Assembly: GCF_037031285.1 (NCBI RefSeq)
Contig: NZ_JAYEZO010000001.1
Coordinates: forward strand, 682,001 to 746,000
DNA length: 64,000 bases
Reading direction: 5' to 3'
DNA from: Halobellus sp. LT62
GTDB taxonomy: Archaea > Halobacteriota > Halobacteria > Halobacteriales > Haloferacaceae
In this document: positions 1 to 8,021 of the stretch, piece after piece
Layout: each line of letters opens with the position of its first letter
How positions within the stretch are numbered: position 1 is the stretch's first letter
Notes under the pieces: generated by a model
What the model saw: the letters and a program-made list of their open reading frames with translations, nothing else
The model's database searches: none
What the model was told of the DNA's origin: nothing
Program-made: the position numbers and the translations under genes

Positions 1-830
1 TCGTCGGCGTCTTCCTCGTCGGCGGGTACCACGCGCTCCTCTATATCGGGCAGCTCTCGGTTCCCGGCCCCGTCGCCGCGGTGATCGTGAGCCTCTCGCC
101 GGTTCTCACCGCGGCACTCGCGGCGGCGCTCTTGGACGACTCGCTGGACTGGCTCGCCGGCGTCGGCTTCCTCCTCGGACTCGTCGGCGTCGCCGTCGTC
201 GCCGACTTCAATCCCGCGAACCTCCTCGATAGCGACCTCCTCGGGATCGCGATCCTGTTCGTCGCCGCGGGCAGCTTCGCGCTCGGATCGGTGCTGTCGA
301 CGCCGCTTCGCACGACACTCGCGGACGTGTCGATGCAGGCGTGGGCGATGCTGCTCGGCGCGGCGGCGCTGTTCGCGGGCTCGATCGCTCGCGGCGAAGC
401 CGTCGCGACCGTCGAGTGGTCGACGACCGCGCTGGCTGCCTTGGCGTATCTGACAATCATCTCGGGCGTGATCGGCTTCCTCATCTACTTCGCGCTCCAC
501 GAGCGCGTCGGCCCGACCGAGAGCAACCTCGTGAGCTACTTCCAGCCGATCGTCGCCGCGCTCGGCGCGTGGGTGCTGTTCGGCCAGACGGTGAGCGCGA
601 CAACCGTCTTCGGCTTCCTCGGTATCTTCGCCGGCTTCCTGCTCGTGAAACACGAGGTCGTCGGCGCGCGTCTGGGCGTGGGAGCGATTCGATTCGAACC
701 GCGGAACCCGATACTGGCCTTTAGTTTCCGGGTGATCGAACGCGGACACGGCCTCACATTCGAGCGTGACGTCGCCGCCGAGGAGTTGTACGGGTCGACG
801 ACGAGCGGGTACGGGTACGACGCCGACTGA
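1..830 (+). CDS. DMT-superfamily (EamA) permease, 5' end cut by window edge
   Basis: The frame is open from base 3, so the true start lies upstream and about 275 residues remain. The product is a run of hydrophobic helices with short loops ending in the conserved second-repeat segment NLVSYFQPIVAALG, which is typical of EamA drug/metabolite permeases in the cytoplasmic membrane. The substrate cannot be read from sequence. One oddity is the tail: after the last helix (ending LLVKHE) there are roughly 45 hydrophilic residues, longer than usual for the family, which may be a natural extension or a drifted stop. It is followed by a separately promoted mini-gene, with no operon visible. Confidence 0.85.
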   Translation, partial: VGVFLVGGYHALLYIGQLSVPGPVAAVIVSLSPVLTAALAAALLDDSLDWLAGVGFLLGLVGVAVVADFNPANLLDSDLLGIAILFVAAGSFALGSVLSTPLRTTLADVSMQAWAMLLGAAALFAGSIARGEAVATVEWSTTALAALAYLTIISGVIGFLIYFALHERVGPTESNLVSYFQPIVAALGAWVLFGQTVSATTVFGFLGIFAGFLLVKHEVVGARLGVGAIRFEPRNPILAFSFRVIERGHGLTFERDVAAEELYGSTTSGYGYDAD

Positions 831-958
831 CGACAGGCATCACAGAACGCGTTACGGGGTCGTTTTCAGTTTCAGTTCTAGGAGCCAGCGCGAGATCGCT
901 CGTGCATATCGAGCAGACTGGGAAGCATCTATACCCGGCTGGCGACGGGAACTCGCGT

Positions 959-1105
959 ATGGCAATTCGGTCGACAATCGGCTGGTCGCTCATCACGTCG
1001 GGTATCGTCACCCTCCTACTCGTATTTCTCCCGTATCCGTCCTTCTATTGGGGTCTCGGTCTCCTCGTCGTCGGGATTCTCATATTCGTCACCCGTCGGA
1101 CGTAG
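959..1105 (+). CDS. 48-residue two-helix membrane protein
   Basis: I do not recognise this small protein. From the ATG at 959 it has 48 residues: a short basic start (MAIRSTIG), a hydrophobic helix, a Pro/Tyr-rich turn (FLPYPSFYWG) and a second helix ending in TRRT. This is a two-pass hairpin. A TATA-like CATCTATACC at 926-935 lies about 28 bases upstream, as expected for a leaderless haloarchaeal transcript, so I prefer this ATG to the in-frame GTG at 902. A T-run follows the stop. The function is unknown. Confidence 0.6.
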   Translation: MAIRSTIGWSLITSGIVTLLLVFLPYPSFYWGLGLLVVGILIFVTRRT

Positions 1106-1154
1106 CGAGCGGCTCACCGCCGACGAGCGGCCGAAGGCCGCGAGTTCGGCGGCA

Positions 1155-1159
1155 TTTTT
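1155..1159 (+). terminator. T-run downstream of the 48-residue membrane protein
   Basis: Five consecutive T on the + strand about 50 bases after the stop at 1105. Archaeal termination commonly uses such T-runs. The assignment is inferred. Confidence 0.35.
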
Positions 1160-1168
1160 CCCTCCACC

Positions 1169-1273
1169 GTGAGACGCTTCGCGCCTCACGAGCTTCGCTT
1201 CGCTCCGCTCAGCGAAACAGGTTTTTGTACGGTGGGTTCCCGCAGCGAACGCAGTGAGCGAGGAAACCCACCG
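1169..1273. repeat. Cluster of GC-rich inverted repeats between convergent genes
   Basis: Three stem-forming segments lie in series. GTGAG/CTCAC is at 1169-1189, TTCGCT/AGCGAA at about 1196-1217, and a long arm CGGTGGGTTCC/GGAAACCCACCG at 1230-1273. The loop of the last holds GCGAACGCAGTGAGCGA (1245-1261), which recurs with one mismatch at 27487-27503. The position between the convergent membrane-protein gene and thrS suggests a bidirectional terminator or a dispersed repetitive element. Confidence 0.55.
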
Positions 1274-1276
1274 CTA

Positions 1277-1282
1277 GAAAAA
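1277..1282 (-). terminator. T-run directly after thrS
   Basis: Read on the minus strand this is TTTTTC, beginning 14 bases past the thrS stop. It is a likely archaeal T-rich terminator. Confidence 0.45.
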
Positions 1283-1295
1283 GGTGGGTGGGAGT

Positions 1296-3221
1296 CTAGT
1301 GATCGATGAAGTCGGGCTCGATCCGCTTTTCGGCGTACTCGCTGTCGAGGTGCGCGCGGAACGTCTCGACGTCGACGTCCTGCCGCTCGCGCTCCTTGCG
1401 GTCGCGCACCGAGATCGTTCCCGCTCCCTCCTCGTCGCCGCCGACGACGATCATGTACGGGACGCGATCCTCTTGGGCCTCGCGGATCTTCCGGCCGAGC
1501 GTCCACGAGCGGTCTTCGACCGAGGTTCGAAAGTCGCCGAGTTCGTTCTTGACCCGGTGGGCGTAGCCCAACTGGTCGTCGCTGATCGGGAGGACGCGGA
1601 CCTGTTCGGGCGCGAGCCAGAGCGGGAACTTCCCGTCGAAGTGCTCGATGAGCACCATAAAGAAGCGCTCGTAGGAGCCGTACAGGGCGCGGTGGATCAT
1701 CACCGGACGGTGCTCCTCGTTGTCCTCGCCCGTGTAGGAGAGCTCGAAGCGCTCGGGCATATTGAAGTCGAGCTGGACCGTCGGCCCGTCCCACTTTCGC
1801 CCGAGAGCGTCCTCGAAGGCGAAGTCGATCTTCGGGCCGTAAAAGGCCCCGTCGCCGGGTTCGAGGTCGTAGTCGATGCCTTGGTTTTCCAGCACCGAGC
1901 GCAGTTGCGTTTCGGCCTGCTCCCAGATCTCGTCACCGCCGACTGACTTCTCCGGGCGCGTCGCGAGCGCGACGTGGGCGTCGAGGTCGAAGGTGTCGAG
2001 CACCTCGTAGATCGCGTCCATCACCTGATTGACCTCCCCTTCGATCTGCTCGGGGCGACAGAACAGGTGGCCGTCGTCGATGGTGAACGACCACACGCGC
2101 GAGAGCCCCGACAGTTCGCCGCGCTGCTCTTTTCTGTACACTTTGCCGTCCTCGAAGTAGCGAACGGGAAGGTCGCGGTAGGACCACGACTTCTGATCGA
2201 AGATCGTGGCGTGCCCTGGGCAGTTCATCGGCTTTAGCCCGTACTCCTCGTCGTTGACGTCCATCAGGAACATGTCGTCGACGTAGTTGTCGTAATGTCC
2301 CGACTTCTTCCACAGCTCCGTCCGGAACAGGTGCGGCGTCTCGACGGGGTCGTAGCCGGCGTCCAGATTCAGCGAGCGCGCGTAGTCGCCGAGTTCGTCG
2401 AGGATCTTCTTCCCGTTGGGGTGATACAGGGGCAGGCCCGGCCCCGTGACCTCCGGAATCGAGAACAGATCCAGCTCTTGACCGAGCTTTCGGTGATCGC
2501 GCTCTGCGGCCTCCTCCCGCAGCGTGAGGTAGTCTTCGAGGTCAGACTCCGACTCGAAGGCCGTGCCGTACACGCGCGTCAGCGTATCCTCGTCCTCGTC
2601 GCCGCGCCAGTACGCAGACGAGATGTTCAGCAGTTTCACCGCGCCGATTTCGCCGGCCGAATCGACGTGGGGGCCCTGACAGAGGTCTGCGAAGTCGCCT
2701 TGGACGTAGAAGGAGACGGGATCCTCACCGGCGGCCTCGTCGTCGAGAATCTCGCGCTTGTAGCGGTTGTCCGCGTACGTCTCGAAGGCCTCCTCGCGGG
2801 AGCGCATCTCGCGCTCGATCGGGAGGTCCTCCTCGATGATCGACTCCATCTCGGCTTCGATCTCCGCGAGGTCGTCGGCGTCGAGGTCGACGTTCGTCAC
2901 GTCGTAGTAGAAGCCCTCGTCCGTCGGCGGCCCGATCGCGAGCTTCGCCTCGGGATAGAGGCGCTGCAGCGCCTGCGCGAAGACGTGTGCGGCGGAGTGG
3001 CGCAGGACTCGGAGGTACTCGTCGCTCTGATCGGTCACGATGACGATCTCCGCGCCGTCGTGAACGGGGGCGGCCTTGTCGACGAGTTCGCCGTCGACGA
3101 CGCCCGCGACCGTGTCGCGACCGAGTCCGGGTCCGATCTCGTAGGCGACGTCCTCGACCGTCGCGCCCTCCGCGACGGACAGTTCCGAGCCGTCCGGGAG
3201 GCGGACAACGATTTCGCTCAT
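1296..3221 (-). CDS. thrS: Threonyl-tRNA synthetase
   Basis: This 641-residue cytoplasmic enzyme charges tRNA-Thr with threonine. Domains in order are TGS (about 1-60), a bacterial-type second editing domain beginning HSAAH at 75-79 and including CQGPHV, the class II catalytic core (about 245-530) with the zinc-ligand region MNCPGH, DDGHLFC and [13 protein letters not shown], and the C-terminal anticodon-binding domain. Length matches the bacterial/haloarchaeal form. Many other archaea instead use a D-Tyr-deacylase-like editing domain, absent here. The start (MSEIVVRL) fits the TGS beginning. It stands alone, convergent with the preceding membrane-protein gene. Confidence 0.97.
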   Translation of the reverse strand: MSEIVVRLPDGSELSVAEGATVEDVAYEIGPGLGRDTVAGVVDGELVDKAAPVHDGAEIVIVTDQSDEYLRVLRHSAAHVFAQALQRLYPEAKLAIGPPTDEGFYYDVTNVDLDADDLAEIEAEMESIIEEDLPIEREMRSREEAFETYADNRYKREILDDEAAGEDPVSFYVQGDFADLCQGPHVDSAGEIGAVKLLNISSAYWRGDEDEDTLTRVYGTAFESESDLEDYLTLREEAAERDHRKLGQELDLFSIPEVTGPGLPLYHPNGKKILDELGDYARSLNLDAGYDPVETPHLFRTELWKKSGHYDNYVDDMFLMDVNDEEYGLKPMNCPGHATIFDQKSWSYRDLPVRYFEDGKVYRKEQRGELSGLSRVWSFTIDDGHLFCRPEQIEGEVNQVMDAIYEVLDTFDLDAHVALATRPEKSVGGDEIWEQAETQLRSVLENQGIDYDLEPGDGAFYGPKIDFAFEDALGRKWDGPTVQLDFNMPERFELSYTGEDNEEHRPVMIHRALYGSYERFFMVLIEHFDGKFPLWLAPEQVRVLPISDDQLGYAHRVKNELGDFRTSVEDRSWTLGRKIREAQEDRVPYMIVVGGDEEGAGTISVRDRKERERQDVDVETFRAHLDSEYAEKRIEPDFIDH

Positions 3222-3299
3222 ACGCGTTCGGAGTGCGAGCGCACGAATAAGTGTTTTCGAGTCGCCGGAGACGGGACGCGAATCGACATCAGGGACCTG

Positions 3300-3848
3300 T
3301 CAGCAGATCGCGTAGTAGGGGTACAACTCGCCGTTCTCGGTGATCTCGACGTGAGCGCTCCCGTAGCATTTGTTCGTCTCGGTGGTCACGCTCTCGGTCG
3401 TGTTCATCGCGGTCGCGATCACTCGGAACGACTCGACGCCGTCGGGGTTGGCGTCAGCGAGGTTGTACACCTCGCGGTCAGCGCCCGGTTCGAAGGTCGA
3501 CGTCTCGTCGTAGACGGTCTCGTTCGTCGCCTCTCGGACGACCTGAATGCGGATCTCGACGGACTGATTCCAGCGGTTCTCAACGTACACTGCCTTGTCG
3601 GGATCGGGCTCCTCGGACCAGCCCGCGGTCCCCTCGAACGTCGATGGCGGACGGGTCTGCTCACCCGGCGTCGGCCCGGGCGATGATCTGTCGGTCGCTG
3701 ATGAGTCCGTAATCACCGTTCGGGGTTCCGCCGTCGGGGGCGGCGTCGGCGTCTCCGACTCGGGGCCGTCCGCTGGCACGCCGCCCAGACAGCCGGCTGT
3801 GAGCAGGAGAAGGCTCAAAACGATCGTCACGCGCTTCGGGACCGTCAT
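3300..3848 (-). CDS. Putative secreted lipoprotein
   Basis: A 182-residue protein with a basic start, a Leu-rich signal helix and a lipobox LTAGC placing the lipidated Cys at residue 20, so it should be anchored on the outer face of the membrane. A Thr/Pro-rich low-complexity linker (about 30-70) leads to a C-terminal domain of about 100 residues containing the motif NRWNQSVEIRIQVV and two cysteines (NKCYGSA and the terminal YAIC), perhaps a disulfide pair in an immunoglobulin-like fold. The domain is not one I can name. It lies on the same strand as endonuclease V, with 54 bases between them. Confidence 0.75.
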   Translation of the reverse strand: MTVPKRVTIVLSLLLLTAGCLGGVPADGPESETPTPPPTAEPRTVITDSSATDRSSPGPTPGEQTRPPSTFEGTAGWSEEPDPDKAVYVENRWNQSVEIRIQVVREATNETVYDETSTFEPGADREVYNLADANPDGVESFRVIATAMNTTESVTTETNKCYGSAHVEITENGELYPYYAIC

Positions 3849-3902
3849 ACCGATTCCAACGGTGACTGGTAGAAAGGGCTTTGTGGTGATTCAAACGGCC
3901 GT

Positions 3903-4712
3903 TTAACTCTGTGCGTCCGGCAGTTCGCGCTTCACGTCGTCGGCGTAGGCGTCCGCGAGCCGGGTCGGTTCCGGGAGCTTGTACCCCTCACAGAGCCGCT
4001 CGACGAGGTCCGTCGCGGTGTCGACGCTCACGCGGTGACCGGGGCTCACGTAGAGCGGATTGACGATCGGTCGCGACTCGTACTGTCGGGACTGCAGGGC
4101 GTGACCGATTCTTTCGCCGGGTTCCGCGTTCTCGACGTCCTCGTCCGCGCGGATCGCCGTCCGCCATCCCTCGGGCCGTCCGTCGACGTCGGCGTCGGGC
4201 GTCCCGCAGAGCAGCCCCTTCGCGACGCCGACGCTCGGGAGGTCGAGTATGACGCCGATGTGGGTCGCCAACCCGGCCTGTCGGTAATGAATTCGACCGC
4301 TGCCGTCGAAGACGACGAGGTCCGGCTCACAGGACAGCGCCTCGAACGCGGCGAGGATCGGCCCGCCCTCACGGAACGCCAGCAGCCCGGGAATGTAGGG
4401 TATTTCGAGGTCGGTGACGGCGTGAGCCCGCTCGACGACCTCGTCGCCGCGGCGGACGACCACGACGCTGACGGCGCGGTCGTCGAGGAACGCCTGATCG
4501 ACGCCGGCGACGAGGGGGGTGAAATCGGCGTCACCGGCCGTCGTGAGCCGTCGCTGGGCGTCGTCGACGGCAGCGGCTCCGACGCGCTCGGGATCGAAAT
4601 CGAACGCGTCCGTCCACGTCGCCGCCGCGGCGACCTCCCGTTGCAGCGACTCCATCTCCTCGCGGGTCAGCGACGCGTCGGGGACGAACTGGGAATTGAC
4701 GGGGGAGATCAT
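3903..4712 (-). CDS. nfi: Endonuclease V
   Basis: Endonuclease V cleaves DNA (or RNA) near deaminated bases such as inosine. The 269-residue product shows the family motifs: the first metal-ligand region AGVDQAF, the base-pocket and catalytic YIPGLLAFRE, and the DGSG..H..GLATHIGV block. About 45 extra N-terminal residues precede the usual core. The ATG at 4712 lies 8 bases after the stop of the upstream rhomboid gene, so the two are probably cotranscribed. An open frame runs further upstream, but it overlaps the rhomboid gene in another frame and is rejected as start. Confidence 0.93.
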   Translation of the reverse strand: MISPVNSQFVPDASLTREEMESLQREVAAAATWTDAFDFDPERVGAAAVDDAQRRLTTAGDADFTPLVAGVDQAFLDDRAVSVVVVRRGDEVVERAHAVTDLEIPYIPGLLAFREGGPILAAFEALSCEPDLVVFDGSGRIHYRQAGLATHIGVILDLPSVGVAKGLLCGTPDADVDGRPEGWRTAIRADEDVENAEPGERIGHALQSRQYESRPIVNPLYVSPGHRVSVDTATDLVERLCEGYKLPEPTRLADAYADDVKRELPDAQS

Positions 4713-4720
4713 CGCCGCTT

Positions 4721-5656
4721 TCAGAACCGCCGTCCGGGACCGCCCATCCCGCCGCCACCGCCGCCGCGCCCGAACTGCAGGGAGCTGGGGACGCCGACGC
4801 GGCCCTTCACGCGCACGCCGTAGAGCAATCCGACGAGGAGCCCCGCGAGGTGGGCGAGGTGAGCGACGTTGCCGCCGGTGAGGCCCGCTCCGGCGGCGAC
4901 GCCGAAGCCAGCGATGATACTGAACGCCGCGAAACCGAAGGTCAGCACCCACAGCGGCATCGGGATGATGAAGTACAGATACACCTTCAGGTTCGGGTTC
5001 AACACGGTGAGCACGCCGAGGACGCCCATAATCGCGCCCGACGCGCCGACGACGCCCGCGCCGAACGGGCCGACGGTCAGCAGCGTCGAGAACACCTGTG
5101 CGAGTCCGGCGACGATCCCCGCGCCGAAGAAGAGCGCCGTGAAGCGCTTCGTGTCGAGATAGCGCTCGACGACGGGGCCGAAGAAGTACAGCGCGATGCT
5201 GTTGAACGCGATGTGCGTGAAGCCGCCGTGGGCGAACATCGACGTGATCCACGTCCAGACGTACTCGATGTGGCCGGGCGAGAGCACGAACACCGCCTGC
5301 CAGAGGCTGCTCCGCGGCGACGCGCCCAGCAGGATGGGAAAGACGAAGAACTGTAAGGCGAACGTGAGCCACATCGCGCCGAGGAAGACGTAGCTCATAT
5401 TCCCGCGGAAGTACCCGAGGGGGCCGCCGGTCCCGGTGATCCGATCGAGGACGCCGTCGGACCCTGACGTTCTCCCGGTGTTTTGCACGGAGGCGTCGAA
5501 CCCGCTGTCGAACACGCCAGAGGGGTCGTTCCACTCGGAGAGCCCCGGACAGTCGTGGTTCTCCGGAAGCCGGTGCTCGGCGCAGAAGGAGTTGCCGCAC
5601 CGACGGCACTGGTACGGCAAGTTTTCGTGTGCCCCGCACTGGTCGCAGGTAGCCAT
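4721..5656 (-). CDS. Rhomboid-family intramembrane protease with N-terminal AN1-like zinc finger
   Basis: The 311-residue product starts MATCDQCG. Residues about 4-37 carry a Cys/His pattern (CDQC, CRRC, C..H, H.C) like AN1 zinc fingers. A multi-helix rhomboid domain follows, with HGGFTHIAFN in the L1/TM2 region, the catalytic serine in GASGAIMG and the catalytic histidine region NVAHLAHLAG. It should be an intramembrane serine protease whose cytosolic finger could bind substrate or ubiquitin-like (SAMP) proteins; that role is inference. A C-terminal Gly-rich tail follows the last helix. It is first in a likely operon with endonuclease V. Confidence 0.92.
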   Translation of the reverse strand: MATCDQCGAHENLPYQCRRCGNSFCAEHRLPENHDCPGLSEWNDPSGVFDSGFDASVQNTGRTSGSDGVLDRITGTGGPLGYFRGNMSYVFLGAMWLTFALQFFVFPILLGASPRSSLWQAVFVLSPGHIEYVWTWITSMFAHGGFTHIAFNSIALYFFGPVVERYLDTKRFTALFFGAGIVAGLAQVFSTLLTVGPFGAGVVGASGAIMGVLGVLTVLNPNLKVYLYFIIPMPLWVLTFGFAAFSIIAGFGVAAGAGLTGGNVAHLAHLAGLLVGLLYGVRVKGRVGVPSSLQFGRGGGGGGMGGPGRRF

Positions 5657-5756
5657 CACTCCCCGTAGTCGCGGCGGAAGTAAAAGCGGTTCCCCTCGAC
5701 TCGTCGGCGTCGCGTGAATATCTCCGCCGAGACTCGCTGGAGAGTTTTGCGGTGAA

Positions 5757-5909
5757 CTACGCGTTCCCCGACTTGGATCGCCAGTGGGCAGCGTCGTCAG
5801 CAGGGAGTACGGCCTCGTCGGTCGATGCCTCTGCGTCGTCGGTCTCGCGAGGCGGTCGCGGGACGACCGTCGGGTGGTCGACGCCGAGGCGCGGGCGGTC
5901 TGCACTCAT
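5757..5909 (-). CDS. Small Pro/Asp-rich hypothetical protein
   Basis: A possible 50-residue protein (MSADRPRLGVDHP to RSKSGNA) with haloarchaeal acidic composition and no predicted helix in a membrane. The start at 5909 is preferred because the residues upstream in frame lack this composition. A weak AT-rich box (about 5932-5943) lies about 28 bases upstream on the minus strand. No family is recognised. It could be a spurious frame in GC-rich DNA, and about 100 bases separate its stop from the rhomboid start. Confidence 0.45.
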   Translation of the reverse strand: MSADRPRLGVDHPTVVPRPPRETDDAEASTDEAVLPADDAAHWRSKSGNA

Positions 5910-6114
5910 CGCGATGGGGCGTTCGAACGCCGCGATCAAAAGATTACCCATACGCATAATACATCGAAGAACGGGGGAGAGATTACCTGTAGGTATGTCG
6001 GAGAGAGACGAGTGTCCGAGAATCGACTGGCAGCGGAGTCAGTGCGCCCGCTCGTGGGCGATTCACAAAAAGCGAAAGTTTCAGATCGAATCCGCCGGTA
6101 TCCGAATTTCTGCG

Positions 6115-6648
6115 TTACGCGAAGTTCTCTTCGTAGAGGTCCATCGCGTGCTCGACGGCGTCCTTCGCGGCGTCGGCGTCCTGCCAGCCGAGGGTCTCGG
6201 TCTGCTTACCCGCTTCGAGGTTCTTGTACGTCTCGAAGAACTCGGCGATCTCGGCTTTCTGCTGGTCGGTGAGGTCGTCGACGTCTTCGACCTCGTCGTA
6301 GCGCGGATCCTCTGCGGGCACGGCGATGACCTTATCGTCCTTCTCACCGTCGTCGTCCATTTCCATCAGCGCAACCGGACGCGCCTCGATGATGCAGCCG
6401 GGGAACGTCTGGTCCTCGACGAGCACGAGGATGTCGAAGGGGTCCTCGTCGTCGTAGTACGTCTGCGGGAGGAATCCGTAGTCGGAGGGGTAGTGGACGT
6501 TCGAGTGGAGGACTCGGTCGAGGACGACGCCCGGGACGTCCTTGTCGTACTCGTATTTGTTCCGCTCGCCTTTCAGACATTCTACGACGGCGTAGACGAC
6601 ATCCGGCGCGTCCGGGCCGGTCTCGATGTCTTCCCAGAGGTTCGTCAT
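6115..6648 (-). CDS. ppa: Inorganic pyrophosphatase (soluble, family I)
   Basis: The 177-residue cytoplasmic enzyme hydrolyses pyrophosphate from biosynthetic reactions, using Mg2+. Signature residues are visible: the KYEYDKD stretch, YPSDYGFLP, the DPFDILVL acidic motif and the K.DDKVIAV segment. Length is typical of the family. The ATG at 6648 is chosen because a TATA-like CCTTTTTCC lies about 27 bases upstream on the minus strand, and the in-frame extension upstream has non-native composition. It diverges from the RosR-like regulator, an arrangement I recall from Halobacterium as well. Confidence 0.97.
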   Translation of the reverse strand: MTNLWEDIETGPDAPDVVYAVVECLKGERNKYEYDKDVPGVVLDRVLHSNVHYPSDYGFLPQTYYDDEDPFDILVLVEDQTFPGCIIEARPVALMEMDDDGEKDDKVIAVPAEDPRYDEVEDVDDLTDQQKAEIAEFFETYKNLEAGKQTETLGWQDADAAKDAVEHAMDLYEENFA

Positions 6649-6716
6649 ACCTGTGCTCTTTCCGAACGAGGAAAAAGGCCTTTCGCATCGTCGCCAACGA
6701 CCGCTACCACCGAACT

Positions 6717-6733
6717 GTCCCGTATTACGGGAC
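6717..6733. promoter_or_regulatory. 17-bp palindrome, candidate operator
   Basis: GTCCCGTA-T-TACGGGAC is a perfect inverted repeat with a one-base centre, about 70 bases upstream of ppa and about 210 upstream of rosR. The regulator is unknown. Confidence 0.5.
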
Positions 6734-6790
6734 GGTATGACACGTGATATCAGGATATACTCCACTAGTATTCGTACAAGAATATCCAAA

Positions 6791-6806
6791 TCGGACAACT
6801 GTCCGA
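6791..6806. promoter_or_regulatory. 16-bp palindrome, candidate operator
   Basis: TCGGACA-AC-TGTCCGA is a perfect 7-base inverted repeat in the ppa/rosR interval. Autoregulation by the PadR-type protein is one possibility. Confidence 0.5.
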
Positions 6807-6915
6807 CAAGAACGACTCACTAGTGTCCAGAAGTGGTGACTGAAAGTGGATAAATCTAGAACGATGGGCCGTTAAACAGTCGAATTACCCTAACAAACGT
6901 CTGAGTTGAGAAGGG

Positions 6916-6923
6916 TTATATAT
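6916..6923 (+). promoter_or_regulatory. TATA box of the RosR-like gene
   Basis: TTATATAT is centred about 26 bases before the ATG at 6945. This spacing supports a leaderless transcript and decides the start codon. Confidence 0.8.
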
Positions 6924-6944
6924 CCCGACGCCATTCTCACTGGT

Positions 6945-7304
6945 ATGTCAGAGGCACAAACAGTTACTGACAGAGATAGCGTGGTGCGCGACCTCACGGC
7001 GTTTCAGCAGAACATTCTGGTGATTCTCGCGGAGGAACCGATGTACGGGCTCGCGATCAAGCGACATCTCGAATCGTATTACGGGACGGAAGTGAACCAC
7101 GGTCGGCTCTACCCCAACCTCGACGACCTCGTCGAGATGGGGCTCGTCGAAAAGAGCGAACTCGACAAACGGACGAACCAGTACGAGCTCACCGAGGAGG
7201 GCCACGACGCGCTCCTCGATCAGTTCGACTGGATGTTCGGGAAGTTCGTCGCCGACGACGACCGCGCCGACGAACTCGCAGACCTCGTCGAAGCGCACCG
7301 ATAA
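6945..7304 (+). CDS. rosR: PadR-family winged-helix regulator, RosR-like
   Basis: A 119-residue DNA-binding regulator. The PadR winged helix spans about residues 15-90, with EEPMYGLAIKRHLE in the recognition helix region, NHGRLYPNLDDLV and the wing TNQYELTEEG, and an acidic dimerisation helix follows. From memory, RosR of Halobacterium salinarum, a PadR-like regulator of the oxidative-stress response, has this sequence type and the same ppa/rnhA/tfb neighbourhood. The function here is inferred from that similarity. A strong TATA box 26 bases upstream fixes the start over the in-frame TTG at 6906. Confidence 0.85.
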   Translation: MSEAQTVTDRDSVVRDLTAFQQNILVILAEEPMYGLAIKRHLESYYGTEVNHGRLYPNLDDLVEMGLVEKSELDKRTNQYELTEEGHDALLDQFDWMFGKFVADDDRADELADLVEAHR

Positions 7305-7340
7305 CGGCGTTCGACGAGCGAACCGACACCGGCGTCCAGT

Positions 7341-8021
7341 TCAGGTTCCGGGCACTTCGTCGCCGACGTCGTCCACGAGGGCGATGCTCTCGGCGACGAT
7401 GGACTCCTGTTCTTTCGACGGCCACGCGTTGCGAGGGTAATACTCCGTGAGGAACTCCTCTCGCTCGTCGTCGGTGGCGTCGTCGACGCGTTTCAGGTAG
7501 TGATTTCCCATAAAGTCCGCGAACGCGCGGACGTTCGTGGCGTGATCGGGGCCGTATTCGGCTTCGACGGCCTCGACGATCGCCTGATTCGCCTCCTCGA
7601 CGGCCTCCCAGTCGGCACCGAGGTCCGGGCCGGACAGCGACACCTCGACGGCGCGGTCGGTGTCGTCGATCCGATCGAACTGCACGACGCTGTCGTCGAC
7701 CCACTCCTCGGGGTAGAGGACGAGCGTGTCGTCCTCCCCGCGGACACGCGGGGTGAAGCTATGTTCTTCGACGAGTTCGTCGCGGCGTTCTCGGTAGGCC
7801 GCCGCGGCGTCTTCGACGGCGGCCTCCTCGGCCAGTCGCGTCAGTCGCTCGGCCTCGTCGACGACGTCCTCGGGGACCTCGCTCTCCGTTTCCGTCTCGC
7901 TTGCTGTTTCTGTCTTTTCTTTGCCCTCCGTCTCCGCTTCGGCCGACTCGACTGCGGCCCCGTCCGTGTGAGCGGTCGTCTCTTCGTCGGTCTCACGCTT
8001 CGCCGGGTGTTCATCAGCCAT
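7341..8021 (-). CDS. rnhA-operon protein (uncharacterised, acidic)
   Basis: This 226-residue, very acidic protein has a low-complexity N-terminus (about 1-50, Glu/Thr-rich) and a C-terminal domain containing FADFMGNHYLKRVDDATD and TEYYPRNAWPSKEQ. I know it only as the conserved companion of RNase HI in haloarchaea. No catalytic motif is recognised. Its ATG at 8021 overlaps the end of rnhA by 8 bases, so the two are translationally coupled, which suggests a role linked to RNA/DNA hybrid processing. That link is inference. Confidence 0.85.
   Translation of the reverse strand: MADEHPAKRETDEETTAHTDGAAVESAEAETEGKEKTETASETETESEVPEDVVDEAERLTRLAEEAAVEDAAAAYRERRDELVEEHSFTPRVRGEDDTLVLYPEEWVDDSVVQFDRIDDTDRAVEVSLSGPDLGADWEAVEEANQAIVEAVEAEYGPDHATNVRAFADFMGNHYLKRVDDATDDEREEFLTEYYPRNAWPSKEQESIVAESIALVDDVGDEVPGT

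Larger units (their letters stand above)
6649..6944. other. Divergent ppa/rosR intergenic region
   Basis: This 296-base stretch is more AT-rich than its surroundings. It holds the ppa promoter near 6675, the rosR TATA box, two perfect inverted repeats and the heptamer CACTAGT near 6764 and 6819. No coding frame with native composition is seen. Confidence 0.7.

Noticed and set aside
687-709. GATTCGATTCGAACC as a tRNA T-arm
   Set aside because: It lies within the permease frame and no matching acceptor or anticodon arm is present nearby.
4713-5639. Upstream extension of endonuclease V
   Set aside because: It overlaps the rhomboid gene in another frame and is almost pure Arg/Pro/Leu; the ATG at 4712 follows the rhomboid stop.
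6649-6798. Upstream in-frame extension of ppa
   Set aside because: Composition is not host-like, it crosses the palindromic control region, and a TATA-like box sits 27 bases before the internal ATG.
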